Source: Zizania palustris (lineage: Eukaryota; Streptophyta; Magnoliopsida; Poales; Poaceae). Taken from it: 64,000 nucleotides of DNA. The DNA lies in contig JAAALK010000079.1 of NCBI GenBank assembly GCA_019279435.1, positions 79,720,029-79,784,028 on the forward strand. The letters are read 5' to 3'. The position numbers and the translations under genes were made by a program. The notes beneath the pieces were generated by a model, which worked only from the letters and a program-made list of their open reading frames with translations, ran no database searches and had not been told where the DNA came from. Shown here in pieces: positions 35,918-45,967 of this stretch. Each line of letters starts with the position of its first letter. Within the stretch, counting starts at the first letter, position 1.

Positions 35918-36881
35918 TGAGGAGCCATGTTGAAGAGCATGAGCCTCATGGCTCCATATGTGATGAGTGATTGTCAACGGAAGTCAAAGAGGACACAAAG
36001 AGAAGAGAAGACCTACTGTGTATGGGCCACATGTGACTCAGGTACACGAGCAACGAACGATTGTCGGGTAGAGGGGCCGCGAAGTCAGGCTGGCCTAATC
36101 CAGGTATATGGGCAAGGAGCAGCAGAGGATCCACTAGGCTGTTGACCGAGATTGACTCAGGTACATGGGCGGTGAGCGATTGCCGGGCAGAGGGAGTTGC
36201 GGAGTCGGACCGGCCCAATCCGGGTACCCGGTGCGAAGACGGTGGATGCTTTGTCAGTTTTTCATTTGATTCACGGCATTGCAACAGCTTGAGTTCCGAG
36301 TAGGAGAAGGCAGAGTCTCGGTCAGCAGTAGTCCACACGGTTGTCAAGGGTGTGTCGATAGCTGCATGGCGTGGGCCCCACAACACGGTGCAGCAAGCTT
36401 CGTTTGAACGCAGTCGAAGCCTACACAGGGACTTCGCGCGAGGCTCCTTTCGTCCAGGGAAGCGGGCTTCGGTCAGACTTCGGTCAAGCTTCGGTCAGGC
36501 TTCGTCGTCCACGATTACAGCCTTCGCACGACATCTTTGAACAGGCTTCGACAAGTATCGAACTGGAGACAAAATTGAACAGTAAGATTCTTTCTCGTTT
36601 TGTGTGTACTCAAGTTAAATGCGTGTGATGATTCGTCTGTGTGGTGCTTAAGATGTCCATGTTTTAAATGTTTTGCTAGTCTGCCTATAAGCACTACTTT
36701 GGTGTCTTTATTTTAGGACACCGGTCGTTTTTAGGCTAGATTATTTTTGGCATCCGCGATTTGTTTTGTTTCCACTGATTGTTTGTTTGAGGTGCGTTGG
36801 GTGTTGGGAGTAGGCCATTAATTCGCAAGATTTTTTTAGGCGCCCATTCACCCCCCTCTGGTCGCTACTTTCGGTCCTACA
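35918..36881 (+). repeat. 3' LTR of element B, internally deleted (964 bp)
   Basis: It runs from TGAGGAGCCATGTTGAAG to TCGGTCCTACA. Compared with the 5' LTR it lacks about 800 bp, including the TATA box, at TTTGTCAGTTT / TTTGATTCAC. It also has about 26 extra bases near 36327-36352. Confidence 0.85.
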
Positions 36882-36886
36882 ACGGA

Positions 36887-39500
36887 GGGTGGCTTGGAGA
36901 ATGAGCATGAGGGACCTCGCTGAAGAGTTTATAACCCTTCGAATTAGTCCCCTCGAGCACATATGGACGAAGAACCTTTTTGTGGACTCCGCAATGAGTG
37001 ACTTGAAGGACATTTCTTCGGAGCTCCTTGGTAAGTCTTTGAATCATAGCTCATGCTTTCTTGGTGCTTTGTTCTTCGATTTGATTATTGGGCTTCGTTG
37101 TTGTACCCAAGCGTGAAGTGTTGACACAGGAGGAGGTCGTCATAGCGGCAGAGCGTGTATTGGGGGCTTTGACACCAGATGAATGGAGCTGAAGACTTGC
37201 TCTGGTAGGGAACTGGGAGAGGTACAACTGAGCATGGGTTCAGCTTGGTGCTGACGAAGTACTGATTGTCCCGGAGGTATCGGACCCTGCACCTTCGGGC
37301 GAGGAATCTAAGCGTAAGAGGGCGTATGATGATGAACCACAGGGCTCACCACCATAATGCTCCGGGGGGCCTTCAGACTCTGGGACCCCCCAAGTGGCTT
37401 TGAACACTAAAGCCCCCAGTGCAGAGGCACTACCACCTTCGAGCCTTGTACTCAGGGAGGAGCCAGATGTTACGCCAAAGGTAGTGGCTAAGGGCTCGGA
37501 GCTGGTGGCTGCGCTGGAGGCAGCGACCAAGGGCTCGGGGCCGGTAGCTTCGCAAGCCTGACTAGGAAACTAGGAGGAGCTCTTCGTGGCTTCGGAGTGT
37601 CCAGACTTCTCCCCTATCACGGAGGAAAACGAAGGTACCCCTCCGCCTTGGTCATTTTTCATGCCTTCATTTTTAGCTTGTCTTGGATTCTTTTTCTCCT
37701 TTAGGCACTGCCATAGCTGAGGAAACAGACCCCAACACCACAAGAGCGGATGGGCCCTCCAGCAGCAGTGAAGGAAGTAGTAGTAGCAATAGCGAAGAGG
37801 CATGCAAATAATATTTGGACGAAGGGGAAGATGGAGGGGCCGTTGGCGACAAAGGGTCTTGCCTAGCTCTTTCAGATGATGTGGTGGAGGTTGTGGAGCG
37901 GAGCCCTGCTTTGGAGGCATCCACTATCTCGGTGCCTTTGCTGAGTCCCTTTATCCCGCCGGGGGTGCCATGCGGTGAAATGGTGTCTCAGAACCTCTGA
38001 GGCGGTGAGGGCCTCACAGGTAGTGACCTGGTAGCGGATCTAGGCCACTACAACCACAGAGACCTCACCGTAGCGACCGAAGAGGCCCTTCTTTAGGTAA
38101 GTTGGGTATTATAAATGGTTCATCAATTCCTTATCTTTTCTTACTTTTAACAGCTCATTTTGCTTTTATTGGGCCTTCACACTGATTCACGGAGCTGCCA
38201 TCTTCGTAGACCGCCAAGAAGGCCTTTCTATGGAGGGCATCAAAAACCTTCAGCGCCAAGCCTCCAAAGCCATTCAACGGCAATAGCAAGCCGAAGCAGC
38301 TGCCGAAGCGTCGAGGGCAAAAGTAGCCAAGGCACGTGAGGCTATGGCGAAGATCGCTTCGGAGGCCGAAAACTTCCTGCAAGCTCTCTAGGCTTTGGAA
38401 GTGAGCAGCATGAAGCTAATGGTAGAGAACACTCAGCTTCACATCACCAAATAGGCCTTGGAGGCCGAAAGGGTTGAAGCCATTCGGGGGGTTGATGAAG
38501 TCACCTCCATTCTTACCAAAGTTCTGGGACACTTGGGGACCCACTTCCAAATTCCGAACTTTGGTGCCCGGGATCTTGTCGGGCATCGACTTGGATTTCT
38601 TCACATGGCTGCCCTCATTATGGAGGACACTCTAGTGGGCTTCGCTCGGACCGTGGGGCGGGTAGCCACCAAAGGAGTACTACAGCTGCTCCACGAAGCG
38701 GGGTGCCAACACATTGAAGCAGCGACCTCCGTCCAGCTGGTGGCCTTCGGAGGACTCCGCCTGACTTCACTGGCTCTGGAAGTCCTCGAGGCTTGGCGCC
38801 GTCTTCATGAGCCCCGGAAGGCTCAGGCACGCGAAGCAACCCTCGAACTCCAAAGGTCCGACCGCTCTCACCAAGCGGGGCAGCATACGCCCCCTTCGGG
38901 ATCGAACCCTCCGCCTCCGATGGTGTAGATCTCTTAGGCTTCATTTTGTAATACTTAGTTGTAGGCCTAGAAAGCAAATTTCATCAGCTTATTAATGAAC
39001 TATAGGGGTGTTTTGGACTTTCCCAAGCTCAATCTTCGAATGTTGATGTTGAAGTGCTTAATGATTCGGAGGCACTTCGCCAATATTGGGTAGTGCTTGA
39101 TGTAGCTAGGTCTGAAGGCCCTCCTCGGTTTAAAGTACTACGGGGTCCTACAGGCGAAGTCATGCCCGAAGTAGCCCTAGAGATTTTATCCTCCGTAAAA
39201 GCTGAGCCCCTTCGCAGCTCTTTGTCTTCACCTAACTTACATGACTTCGAAGGTGTTCTTGAGGATGAAGGGATCCAAGCTTCGAACATGCTTGTGCAGC
39301 ACGATGGCGAAGCCTTGGATTTCTCTGCTTTTGATACGGAGCCACCGACGACTTAGACTTGGGCTAATCTGCAAGAGGAGAGAAGGGCCTCTTGGGCCTT
39401 GAAGCGTGGATGGTCTGGCCCTAGCGAGAGTTCGTCAAGCCGAGGGGGCCCTCACCACAAAAAGAGCAAGCAGAAGCGGGGATCAATGTTTTTGGGGTCG
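36887..39500 (+). pseudogene. Transposase_28-like ORF of element A, remainder
   Basis: The frame resumes right after the B target duplication (VAWRMSMRDLAEEF, then LRISPLEHIW). A splice donor is likely at CTTGGTAAGT near 37030, with an acceptor at TTGACACAG near 37129. Another acceptor follows a T-rich stretch near 37705 (TCCTTTAG), and one at TTTTAACAG near 38153. A long Ala/Glu/Lys helix region (38230-38470) and a hydrophobic segment (38500-38800) follow. The C-terminal block at 39054-39356 (PPRFKVLRGPTGEV) matches the end of the F ORF. There are several stops. Element D is inserted about 150 bp downstream, outside the coding part. Confidence 0.6.
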
Positions 39501-39651
39501 TGAGTCCGCTTCTACTTATGTTTTGATAGTGCTTATTCGTAGTGTTTTTTATTTCGAAGTGTATCGATATACTTTGCAACTATAATGAACTTCACATTTA
39601 TATGAATGAAATTTTTATTCGTACTTTGGACGAACAATTGATGAAGCACAC

Positions 39652-41627
39652 TGTTGGACCGGAAACGGCGACCAGAGGGGGGGTGAATGGGAGCTTTTAA
39701 AATTTCTGGCTAAAAACTTAGCCTTCGGTTCTGTTCTGTCTTCTGCGGAACAGGCTTCGAACACAGCCTTTGAAGGTCTGGTTCGGAGGTACTTCGACAC
39801 CTTCAAACACAGGCTTCGGATTGGCAAAAGTTCGAAGCCAAGAAGACTTCGCTCCACTTACAACCCTCGAAAATCTACTCTGCTAAGTCAGTGCAGGCTC
39901 CGCACACAAGGTGCTTCGAGCAGGCTTCGCACTTCACCCTTCGCAGGAGTGGACAGCCCTCTGAGGACTTCGACCAAGTACTTAGCGACAGCAACTGGTG
40001 CTGGGCTTCGCACACGAAGGTCTACACGCACACAAAACGGACTATGCTAAAGGCTTCGACACAAGAAGCACTACGGGAAACGAACAGGGCTTCGCTAGTA
40101 AGCAGCGAGGTCTTGCCTCGTGTTACACAGAGCGACAACACACTGTAAAGCACACTTCGCGATAAAACACCCTTCGCCTAGACAGGCTCCGGTGAACTAA
40201 AACTAGCGAGGTATGCAATACGAGCTCAAGCAAAAGCACACAGAAGCAGGGCTTCGCCGCTTGAACAAGGAACACAAAATATATTGAACTCAGAATGAAT
40301 ACAGCGAGGTCTGTCTACAGGAGCTCAATAGTAAATGCTCAAAGTGTTAAATGTTACCTACCGAGCCCCCATATTTATAGCCCACGGCTTCATCCTAAGG
40401 AAGTGACTACATTACCCCTAGGGTTTACATCCATTTTGTCTCTACAGAACTAAGGGGTACAAAAGGTAGTCCACCTTTATTTTGGAGGCTTCTCTGTCAG
40501 CTGCAGAGGGGACAGTGTCAGCCTTTTTCAGAACAGACAGTGTCAGCCTTTACAGTGTTGACTTCTGGAACCTCCCTTCGCACCCGAGGGGTGCGGAAGC
40601 TTCGGCGAGAAGCCTGCAGCCTGTTGGCCTTCGCTCCGCCGAAGAAGTCCTTCGATACAGTGACGGTTTTGAGCCGAAGCCGTCAAAGCCCCTTGGGCCT
40701 TCGCACCACCACCTCCGGAGTGGATCACCACGGCTTCGCAGCTACTCCGAGCTTGAACACCGTCCGTCCGTGTACCGAAGCCATGCATGGCCGAAGCACC
40801 ACAAGTCATCCTCACTCCGAAGCCCCACCTTCGGAGTACCACCATTCGAAGTCCCTCCTTCGTCCAAGGCTACCGCATGAAGCATTCCATGAGCACTCCG
40901 TCGCAGTGCCTCTCCCCGAGCACACTCCACGACGAGCCTCACCCGGACCATGCCTTCGATGCGCCTCGACTTCTGAGACCTTCGTCGGGCACCTTCGAGT
41001 GTCTCCCTCCGGAGCACACATCGAACACCTTGCTTCCGCAGAGGACTTGGTCCACCAACTCCGAAGTAACTCCATTCGGAGTACCTTCGAAGTGCCTCAC
41101 CTCCGAGGACTTTGACTCGGAGTACCTTCAGCCGGAGCCACGCTCCGCACTCTCTGCCTTCACCTGGCACGCCTCGACCCGAGGACCGACCCGGACCACC
41201 TTCGCAGCCACCGTGACGGAGCTCCCCGCTCCCCTGGCATCAAGCCTCCCGCCTGACCCAGGTTCACCTGGCTCGAACCTTGTCCGTCGCCTCCGAAGTC
41301 CCTGCGCACCACCGACAAGCAAACAAGTGTATCCAGTACTCCAGAGACCTCTCCGGGTTAGCAACCTCCGGCACACACTCCAGTGTACCGCCCAAAGTAC
41401 CGAAGCCATCGGTACGAACCCAGTCATCGCGTACTGTCGGACCCCTCCGACAGGTACACTCCACTGCACAGCTGCAGCAAGCAAACACCGAACACACTCT
41501 GGTGACACACCTCCGAACACCCTTCGGAGGTACCACCTCCGAAGCCCCTCCGGAGGTACCCTTCGAACAGAGGGTAAAAGTCTGTCAATCACTCATCACA
41601 AACACCGAAACCATCCTTGGTTTCTCA
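39652..41627 (-). repeat. 3' LTR of element D (1976 bp)
   Basis: The minus strand reads TGAGAAACCAAGG...CCGGTCCAACA. It is very rich in CTTCG/CGAAG and in palindromes such as CCTTCGGAGG and CTCCGGAG. A minus-strand TATA, CTATAAATAT, lies at 40371-40380. Confidence 0.95.
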
Positions 41628-41641
41628 ATCTCCCCCTTGAT
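41628..41641 (-). other. Polypurine tract of element D
   Basis: The complement reads CATCAAGGGGGAGAT, adjoining the 3' LTR. Confidence 0.92.
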
Positions 41642-42799
41642 GAGTGCATTGACAACCATTTCCAAGTTCAAGAAAATTTAAAAATTTTCAGCACACAAGT
41701 GACCATAAAAACTCAAAAAGAGCCAAAGCATGTCACTTGATAAAAGAAATTTTTCTCCCCCTTTCTCAAAAGAGTAAAAGCCCCTTCGGCAAATCTCCCT
41801 TTGGATAAAAACTCCCCCTGAGTTAAGCAAATTTTTCTCCCCCTTTATGTCAAAAATCTCTCCCCCTAAAAAATTATGCTTCTTACGGTAGAGAACATCG
41901 CAAAGCTCTCCCCCTTTGGCAATGCAAGCATCAAGGAGCATTCAAAAGATGCAAAGCTTCGAAATGAATAGAATTGCAAAGACATATAATGCAAAAATAT
42001 GCCAAAAATTAACACAAATGATCATGTGCTCAGCTCAATTTAACAATCTGTGAAACAAGATGATGGCATGTGATTTTGTCATTTTAAGATAAAAGCATCA
42101 CCACTTAGTCAAAGCAGCTGGACATGTGAAGGCAAGGACTGCGCAAAGCTAACAAATTCTACCCTAGACAGACAAGTCTTGTTCAAAAGGAGCTGTGAAA
42201 GCAAATTTGATGAGCAATTAATTTTGCTGTTCTTTTTCTTAATGCCAGGGGTTATTTGTTTGTCCACCTTATACTTTCCAATCAAGCCAAGCCTAGGCCT
42301 GAAAGCCATCTGAAGCTTAAGGCGGTGATTTTGGCATACACTACACTATCCCAGTTCAGACCAAAGTGCAATGGTAAGCAGTCTAGAATAGAGTAGTGCG
42401 ACAAACAAACCCTCCTGGATCTTTTCATTTAAACCAGACAAATCATGGATTTTTGATTTTGATTCAGATAAATGAAATATTTTGATGAATATCCATGAAT
42501 AAAGAACACAATTTTTCAAGGTGCAAATTTTAGCATCCAAGGAACAGTGTCTTGCTGTTAAGTAGATAAAAGATAGCTAAAAGCAGTCCAGCCTAAACAA
42601 GCTAGATACAAGATTATGCGGTGAGTAAGTTTCGATTTTTAGAAAATAAACATCATGCACAATCAATGTTCCAGACATATTTCATAGAGCTGAGCTGTCA
42701 TGATTTCTTTGAGTTAAAAGCAGGCATATAATAGCAAAAGATGTAAGTGCAATTCCACACATAATGAGCATATGCAAGACAATTAAAATCAGCTCCCCC
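41642..42799 (-). other. Non-coding 3' region of element D
   Basis: This region lies between the pol stop and the final polypurine tract. It contains about six further tracts, seen on the plus strand as CTCCCCCT or similar, near 41754, 41792, 41811, 41835, 41856 and 41905, plus one at 42789. The segment 42088-42427 is the block conserved with element B. No coding frame is supported. Confidence 0.75.
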
Positions 42800-45700
42800 T
42801 CACAAAATGCCGTAGGGATGACAAATACCAAGTTCCCCACGCAAGTAAGCAAATCGAGAAGCATCGAGGGGTTTTGTAAAAATGTCGGCAAGCTGGTGTT
42901 GGGTATCAACATATTGAAGTTTAATATCACCCTTCTCATTGTGATCTCTGAGAAAATGATACCGTACATCAATGTGTTTGGTTCTGGAGTGCTGAACCGG
43001 GTTGTTTGCAATACAAATAGCACTAGTGTTATCACAGAAAAGTGGAACACTCTTATAATCTAACCCGAAATCCCGCAAAGTGGAGACCATCCACAAAATC
43101 TGAGAGCAACAGCTAGCTGCAGCAACATATTCGGCCTCAGCCGTTGATTGTGCAACACTAGACTGTTTGCGGGAAGACCAGCAAACCAGAGAAGTACCCA
43201 GAAAATGACAAGTACCAGAGGTACTCTTCCTATCAATTCTACACCCAGCAAAATCCTCATCTGAATAACCTCTAAGACATAAAGATGAAGACGATGAATA
43301 CCATATGCCAAATTCAAGGGTGTGTTTGAGATACCTTAGAATGCGCTTAACCGCTTGGCGGTGCGAAGCTCGTGGTGAAGCCTGAAAACGAGCGCACAGA
43401 CACACAGCGAAGTGTATGTCCGGCCTCGTGGCAGTCAAGTAGAGGAGGGAGCCGATCATGCTCCGGAACTCCTTCTGATCTACGGCTTCTCCATCTTCGT
43501 CAGGGTCCAATGCTACAGATGTAGCCATCGGAGTGGCGAGGGGCTTCGCATCGGACATGTCAAACTTCTTGAGCAGGTCCTTGGTGTACTTTGTCTGATG
43601 GACAAAAGTACCTTGTTTGCTTTGCTTAATTTGCAAACCAAGGAAAAAGGTGAGTTCACCCATCATCGACATTTCAAATTCCCTGCTCATGGTATCTGCA
43701 AACTCGGCAACCAAAGCATGAGAAGAGCCACCAAAGATGATATCATCCACATAAATCTGAACTAGAAGGAAATCTTTGCCATGCTTGAGAGTAAACAAAG
43801 TTTTATCAACAGAGCCCATCAAATACCCTCGCTCAAGCAGAAAAGACTTAAGTCTATCATACCAAGCCCGAGGGGCCTGCTTGAGTCCATAAAGAGCCTT
43901 ATGAAGTTTAAGGACTTTATGTGGGTACTTGGGGTTTTCAAAACCAGGGGGTTGTTTTACATAAACATCTTCACCTATGAAGCCATTAAGAAAAGCACTT
44001 TTGACATCCATTTGATAGAGTTTGAATCCCCGGGATGTCGCAAAGGCAAGCAAAATCCTAATGGCCTCAAGGCGAGCAACAGGTGCAAAAGTTTCAGTAA
44101 AATCAATCCCTTCTAGTTGAGAAAAGCCCTGAGCTACAAGTCTAGCCTTATTTCTAATAATTGTTCCATCCTCCCCTTGTTTATTTTTGAAAATCCATTT
44201 TGTTCCAATGAAATGAATATTAGGTGGAGGATCAACTAAAGTCCAGACTTGATTTCTTTCAAAATTCTCAAGTTCCTCATGCATGGCATTGATCCAACTA
44301 GAATCAGAAAGTGCATGACTAACATCTAAGGGCTCGAAAGAAGCAACAAAAGCAGCATTAGTGAAATGGGCATGAGAACGTGTTACCCTTTGATCAAGCT
44401 CACCAATGATCTGCTCGGGAGGGTGCATCCTTTGGACATGATGTGGAGCCTCGCGGCGGGATGCAGTCTCCTCCTCAACTTGTGCGTTGGAGTGGTCCAA
44501 GATGACCGATGTTGAGGTAGTCGCTTCGGGACCTCGTGCCGAAGTAGTAGAAGCGGGGTCAGCTTCGGGGGTTGATGTCGAGGGTAGTAGGGGATCATCC
44601 TCGAATTCTCCGGGATCTTCGTCTTCGAATAAGGTCTGTTCCATGTCGTGTTCATTTGCCTGTTCAAAAGCAGAACTAACAGAGGGGGTTGATTCATCAA
44701 AAGTCACATCACATGACTCGATGACAGTGTTAGTTTCCAAGTTATAAACACGATAAGAATGACCATGAGTAGTATAACCCAAAAAGATCCCGTCAGAAGA
44801 TCGCGACTCAAATTTATCCAAGTTACCACGTTTTAGGATAAAGCAACGACAGCCAAAAATTCGAAGATGAGTAACCTTGGGCTGTCTCCCAAAACGCAGC
44901 TCATAAGATGTCAAATTTAAAATTGAGCGCAAGAAAATTCGGTTTGAGATGTAGCAAGCAGTGTTCATGGCCTCAGCCCAGAATTTTCTAGGAGTCCTAT
45001 GCTCATCAAGCATCGTCCTAGCCATCTCAACCAAGGTGCGGTTTTTCCTCTCAACAACACCATTCTGTTGAGGAACCCGCGGAGCAGAGAATTGATGTTC
45101 TATGCCATGCTCCATGCAAAAGTCAACAAAGAGACTATTTTTGAACTCGGTGCCATTATCGCTTCGAATGAATTTTAATGCACCAGGGAGTTCAGTGAAA
45201 AGTCTCAAAGCCAAGCTCCGAAAGTGTGAAAACACTTCATCCTTGCTGGCAAGAAAGAAGACCCAAGAGTAGCGAGAGAAATCGTCGACAATAACGAGTA
45301 CATACCACTTGCCGCCTAAAGAACTAACCCGAGAAGGACCTACAGTGTCCATATGGAGAAGTTCTCCGGGCTGTTCAGTCATCACTGTGGTGACTGGCGA
45401 ATGCGAAGCGGCAATCATTTTTCCATGTCGACAAGGAGCGCAAACTAAATTCTTCTCAAACTTGAGCTTGGGCAATCCTCGGATCAGACCTAGGGCGCTC
45501 AGACGAGCGAGCAACTCAAAGCTCATATGCCCTAGTCTCCTATGCCACTTCCAAAGCTCAGAAGTTGAATGTGCAATAAGACAATGAGAAGAACCAGACG
45601 ACTCTGAAAAATCAGCTCCAAAAACTCTCCCAACTCTAAAGATCTTACACACCACAACGCCATCAGAATTGAGCACTTGCGAAGTATCGCGATGAAATCG

Positions 45701-45967
45701 CACTTCGAAGCCCTCATCAAGCAACTGAGATACAGACAGCAAATTGTATCCCAGGTTTTCAACCAAAGCAACATCTTTGAGAGTGAAGTTTGCGTTTATT
45801 CTTACCACACCTTTACCTTTCACTCTACTCCTTCGATTGTTTCCGAAGGTGATATGTTCCCTTTGCTTGGTTGTGGTGAGGCTGGAGAACCAATTTGCAT
45901 CTCCGGTCATGTGGCGCGAACAACCGGAGTCCATGATCCATGTGCCCTCCAAGCCTCGACCTGTCAC
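42800..45967 (-). CDS. Pol of element D: protease, integrase, reverse transcriptase, RNase H
   Basis: A single open frame of 1055 codons follows gag after one TAG in the same frame; the first codon after the stop is GTG, so it has no ATG of its own here. In order by residue: protease WIMDSGCSRHMTG (near 14), integrase zinc region WKWHRRLGHMSFELL with CAPCRHGKM (about 135-185), integrase catalytic D, D and E in VDDFSRYSW (near 228), RSDNGTEFKN (near 267) and NGVVERKNRT (near 300), RT with QMDVKSAFLNG and YVDDIIFGG (near 737), and RNase H with DEDFAGCRIDRKS (near 905), STAEAEYVAAASCC and TKHIDVRYHFLRD. The order integrase before RT defines copia. All catalytic residues I can check are present, so the enzyme could be functional if translated. 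Confidence 0.95.
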   Translation of the reverse strand: MTGRGLEGTWIMDSGCSRHMTGDANWFSSLTTTKQREHITFGNNRRSRVKGKGVVRINANFTLKDVALVENLGYNLLSVSQLLDEGFEVRFHRDTSQVLNSDGVVVCKIFRVGRVFGADFSESSGSSHCLIAHSTSELWKWHRRLGHMSFELLARLSALGLIRGLPKLKFEKNLVCAPCRHGKMIAASHSPVTTVMTEQPGELLHMDTVGPSRVSSLGGKWYVLVIVDDFSRYSWVFFLASKDEVFSHFRSLALRLFTELPGALKFIRSDNGTEFKNSLFVDFCMEHGIEHQFSAPRVPQQNGVVERKNRTLVEMARTMLDEHRTPRKFWAEAMNTACYISNRIFLRSILNLTSYELRFGRQPKVTHLRIFGCRCFILKRGNLDKFESRSSDGIFLGYTTHGHSYRVYNLETNTVIESCDVTFDESTPSVSSAFEQANEHDMEQTLFEDEDPGEFEDDPLLPSTSTPEADPASTTSARGPEATTSTSVILDHSNAQVEEETASRREAPHHVQRMHPPEQIIGELDQRVTRSHAHFTNAAFVASFEPLDVSHALSDSSWINAMHEELENFERNQVWTLVDPPPNIHFIGTKWIFKNKQGEDGTIIRNKARLVAQGFSQLEGIDFTETFAPVARLEAIRILLAFATSRGFKLYQMDVKSAFLNGFIGEDVYVKQPPGFENPKYPHKVLKLHKALYGLKQAPRAWYDRLKSFLLERGYLMGSVDKTLFTLKHGKDFLLVQIYVDDIIFGGSSHALVAEFADTMSREFEMSMMGELTFFLGLQIKQSKQGTFVHQTKYTKDLLKKFDMSDAKPLATPMATSVALDPDEDGEAVDQKEFRSMIGSLLYLTATRPDIHFAVCLCARFQASPRASHRQAVKRILRYLKHTLEFGIWYSSSSSLCLRGYSDEDFAGCRIDRKSTSGTCHFLGTSLVCWSSRKQSSVAQSTAEAEYVAAASCCSQILWMVSTLRDFGLDYKSVPLFCDNTSAICIANNPVQHSRTKHIDVRYHFLRDHNEKGDIKLQYVDTQHQLADIFTKPLDASRFAYLRGELGICHPYGIL

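Larger units (their letters stand above)
15259..36881 (+). mobile_element. Element B: decayed Sirevirus-type copia retrotransposon
   Basis: The order LTR, tRNA-Met primer site, gag with CCHC knuckle and coiled coil, integrase, reverse transcriptase, RNase H, long non-coding tail with repeated polypurine tracts, LTR fits the Sirevirus lineage of Ty1/copia. Target sites are GCGGA (15254-15258) and ACGGA (36882-36886), one mismatch. It interrupts the ORF of A and is itself interrupted by C at 20897-33170. It carries many stops and a protease deletion and cannot be autonomous. Confidence 0.85.

Noticed and set aside
40787..41740. 317-codon plus-strand frame in the LTR of D, with a 308-codon twin at 49630-50556
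   Set aside because: It lies inside the LTRs, is Ser/Pro/Thr/Arg-rich because of the CTTCG/CTCCGA repeats, and runs beyond the LTR end into different DNA in each copy.
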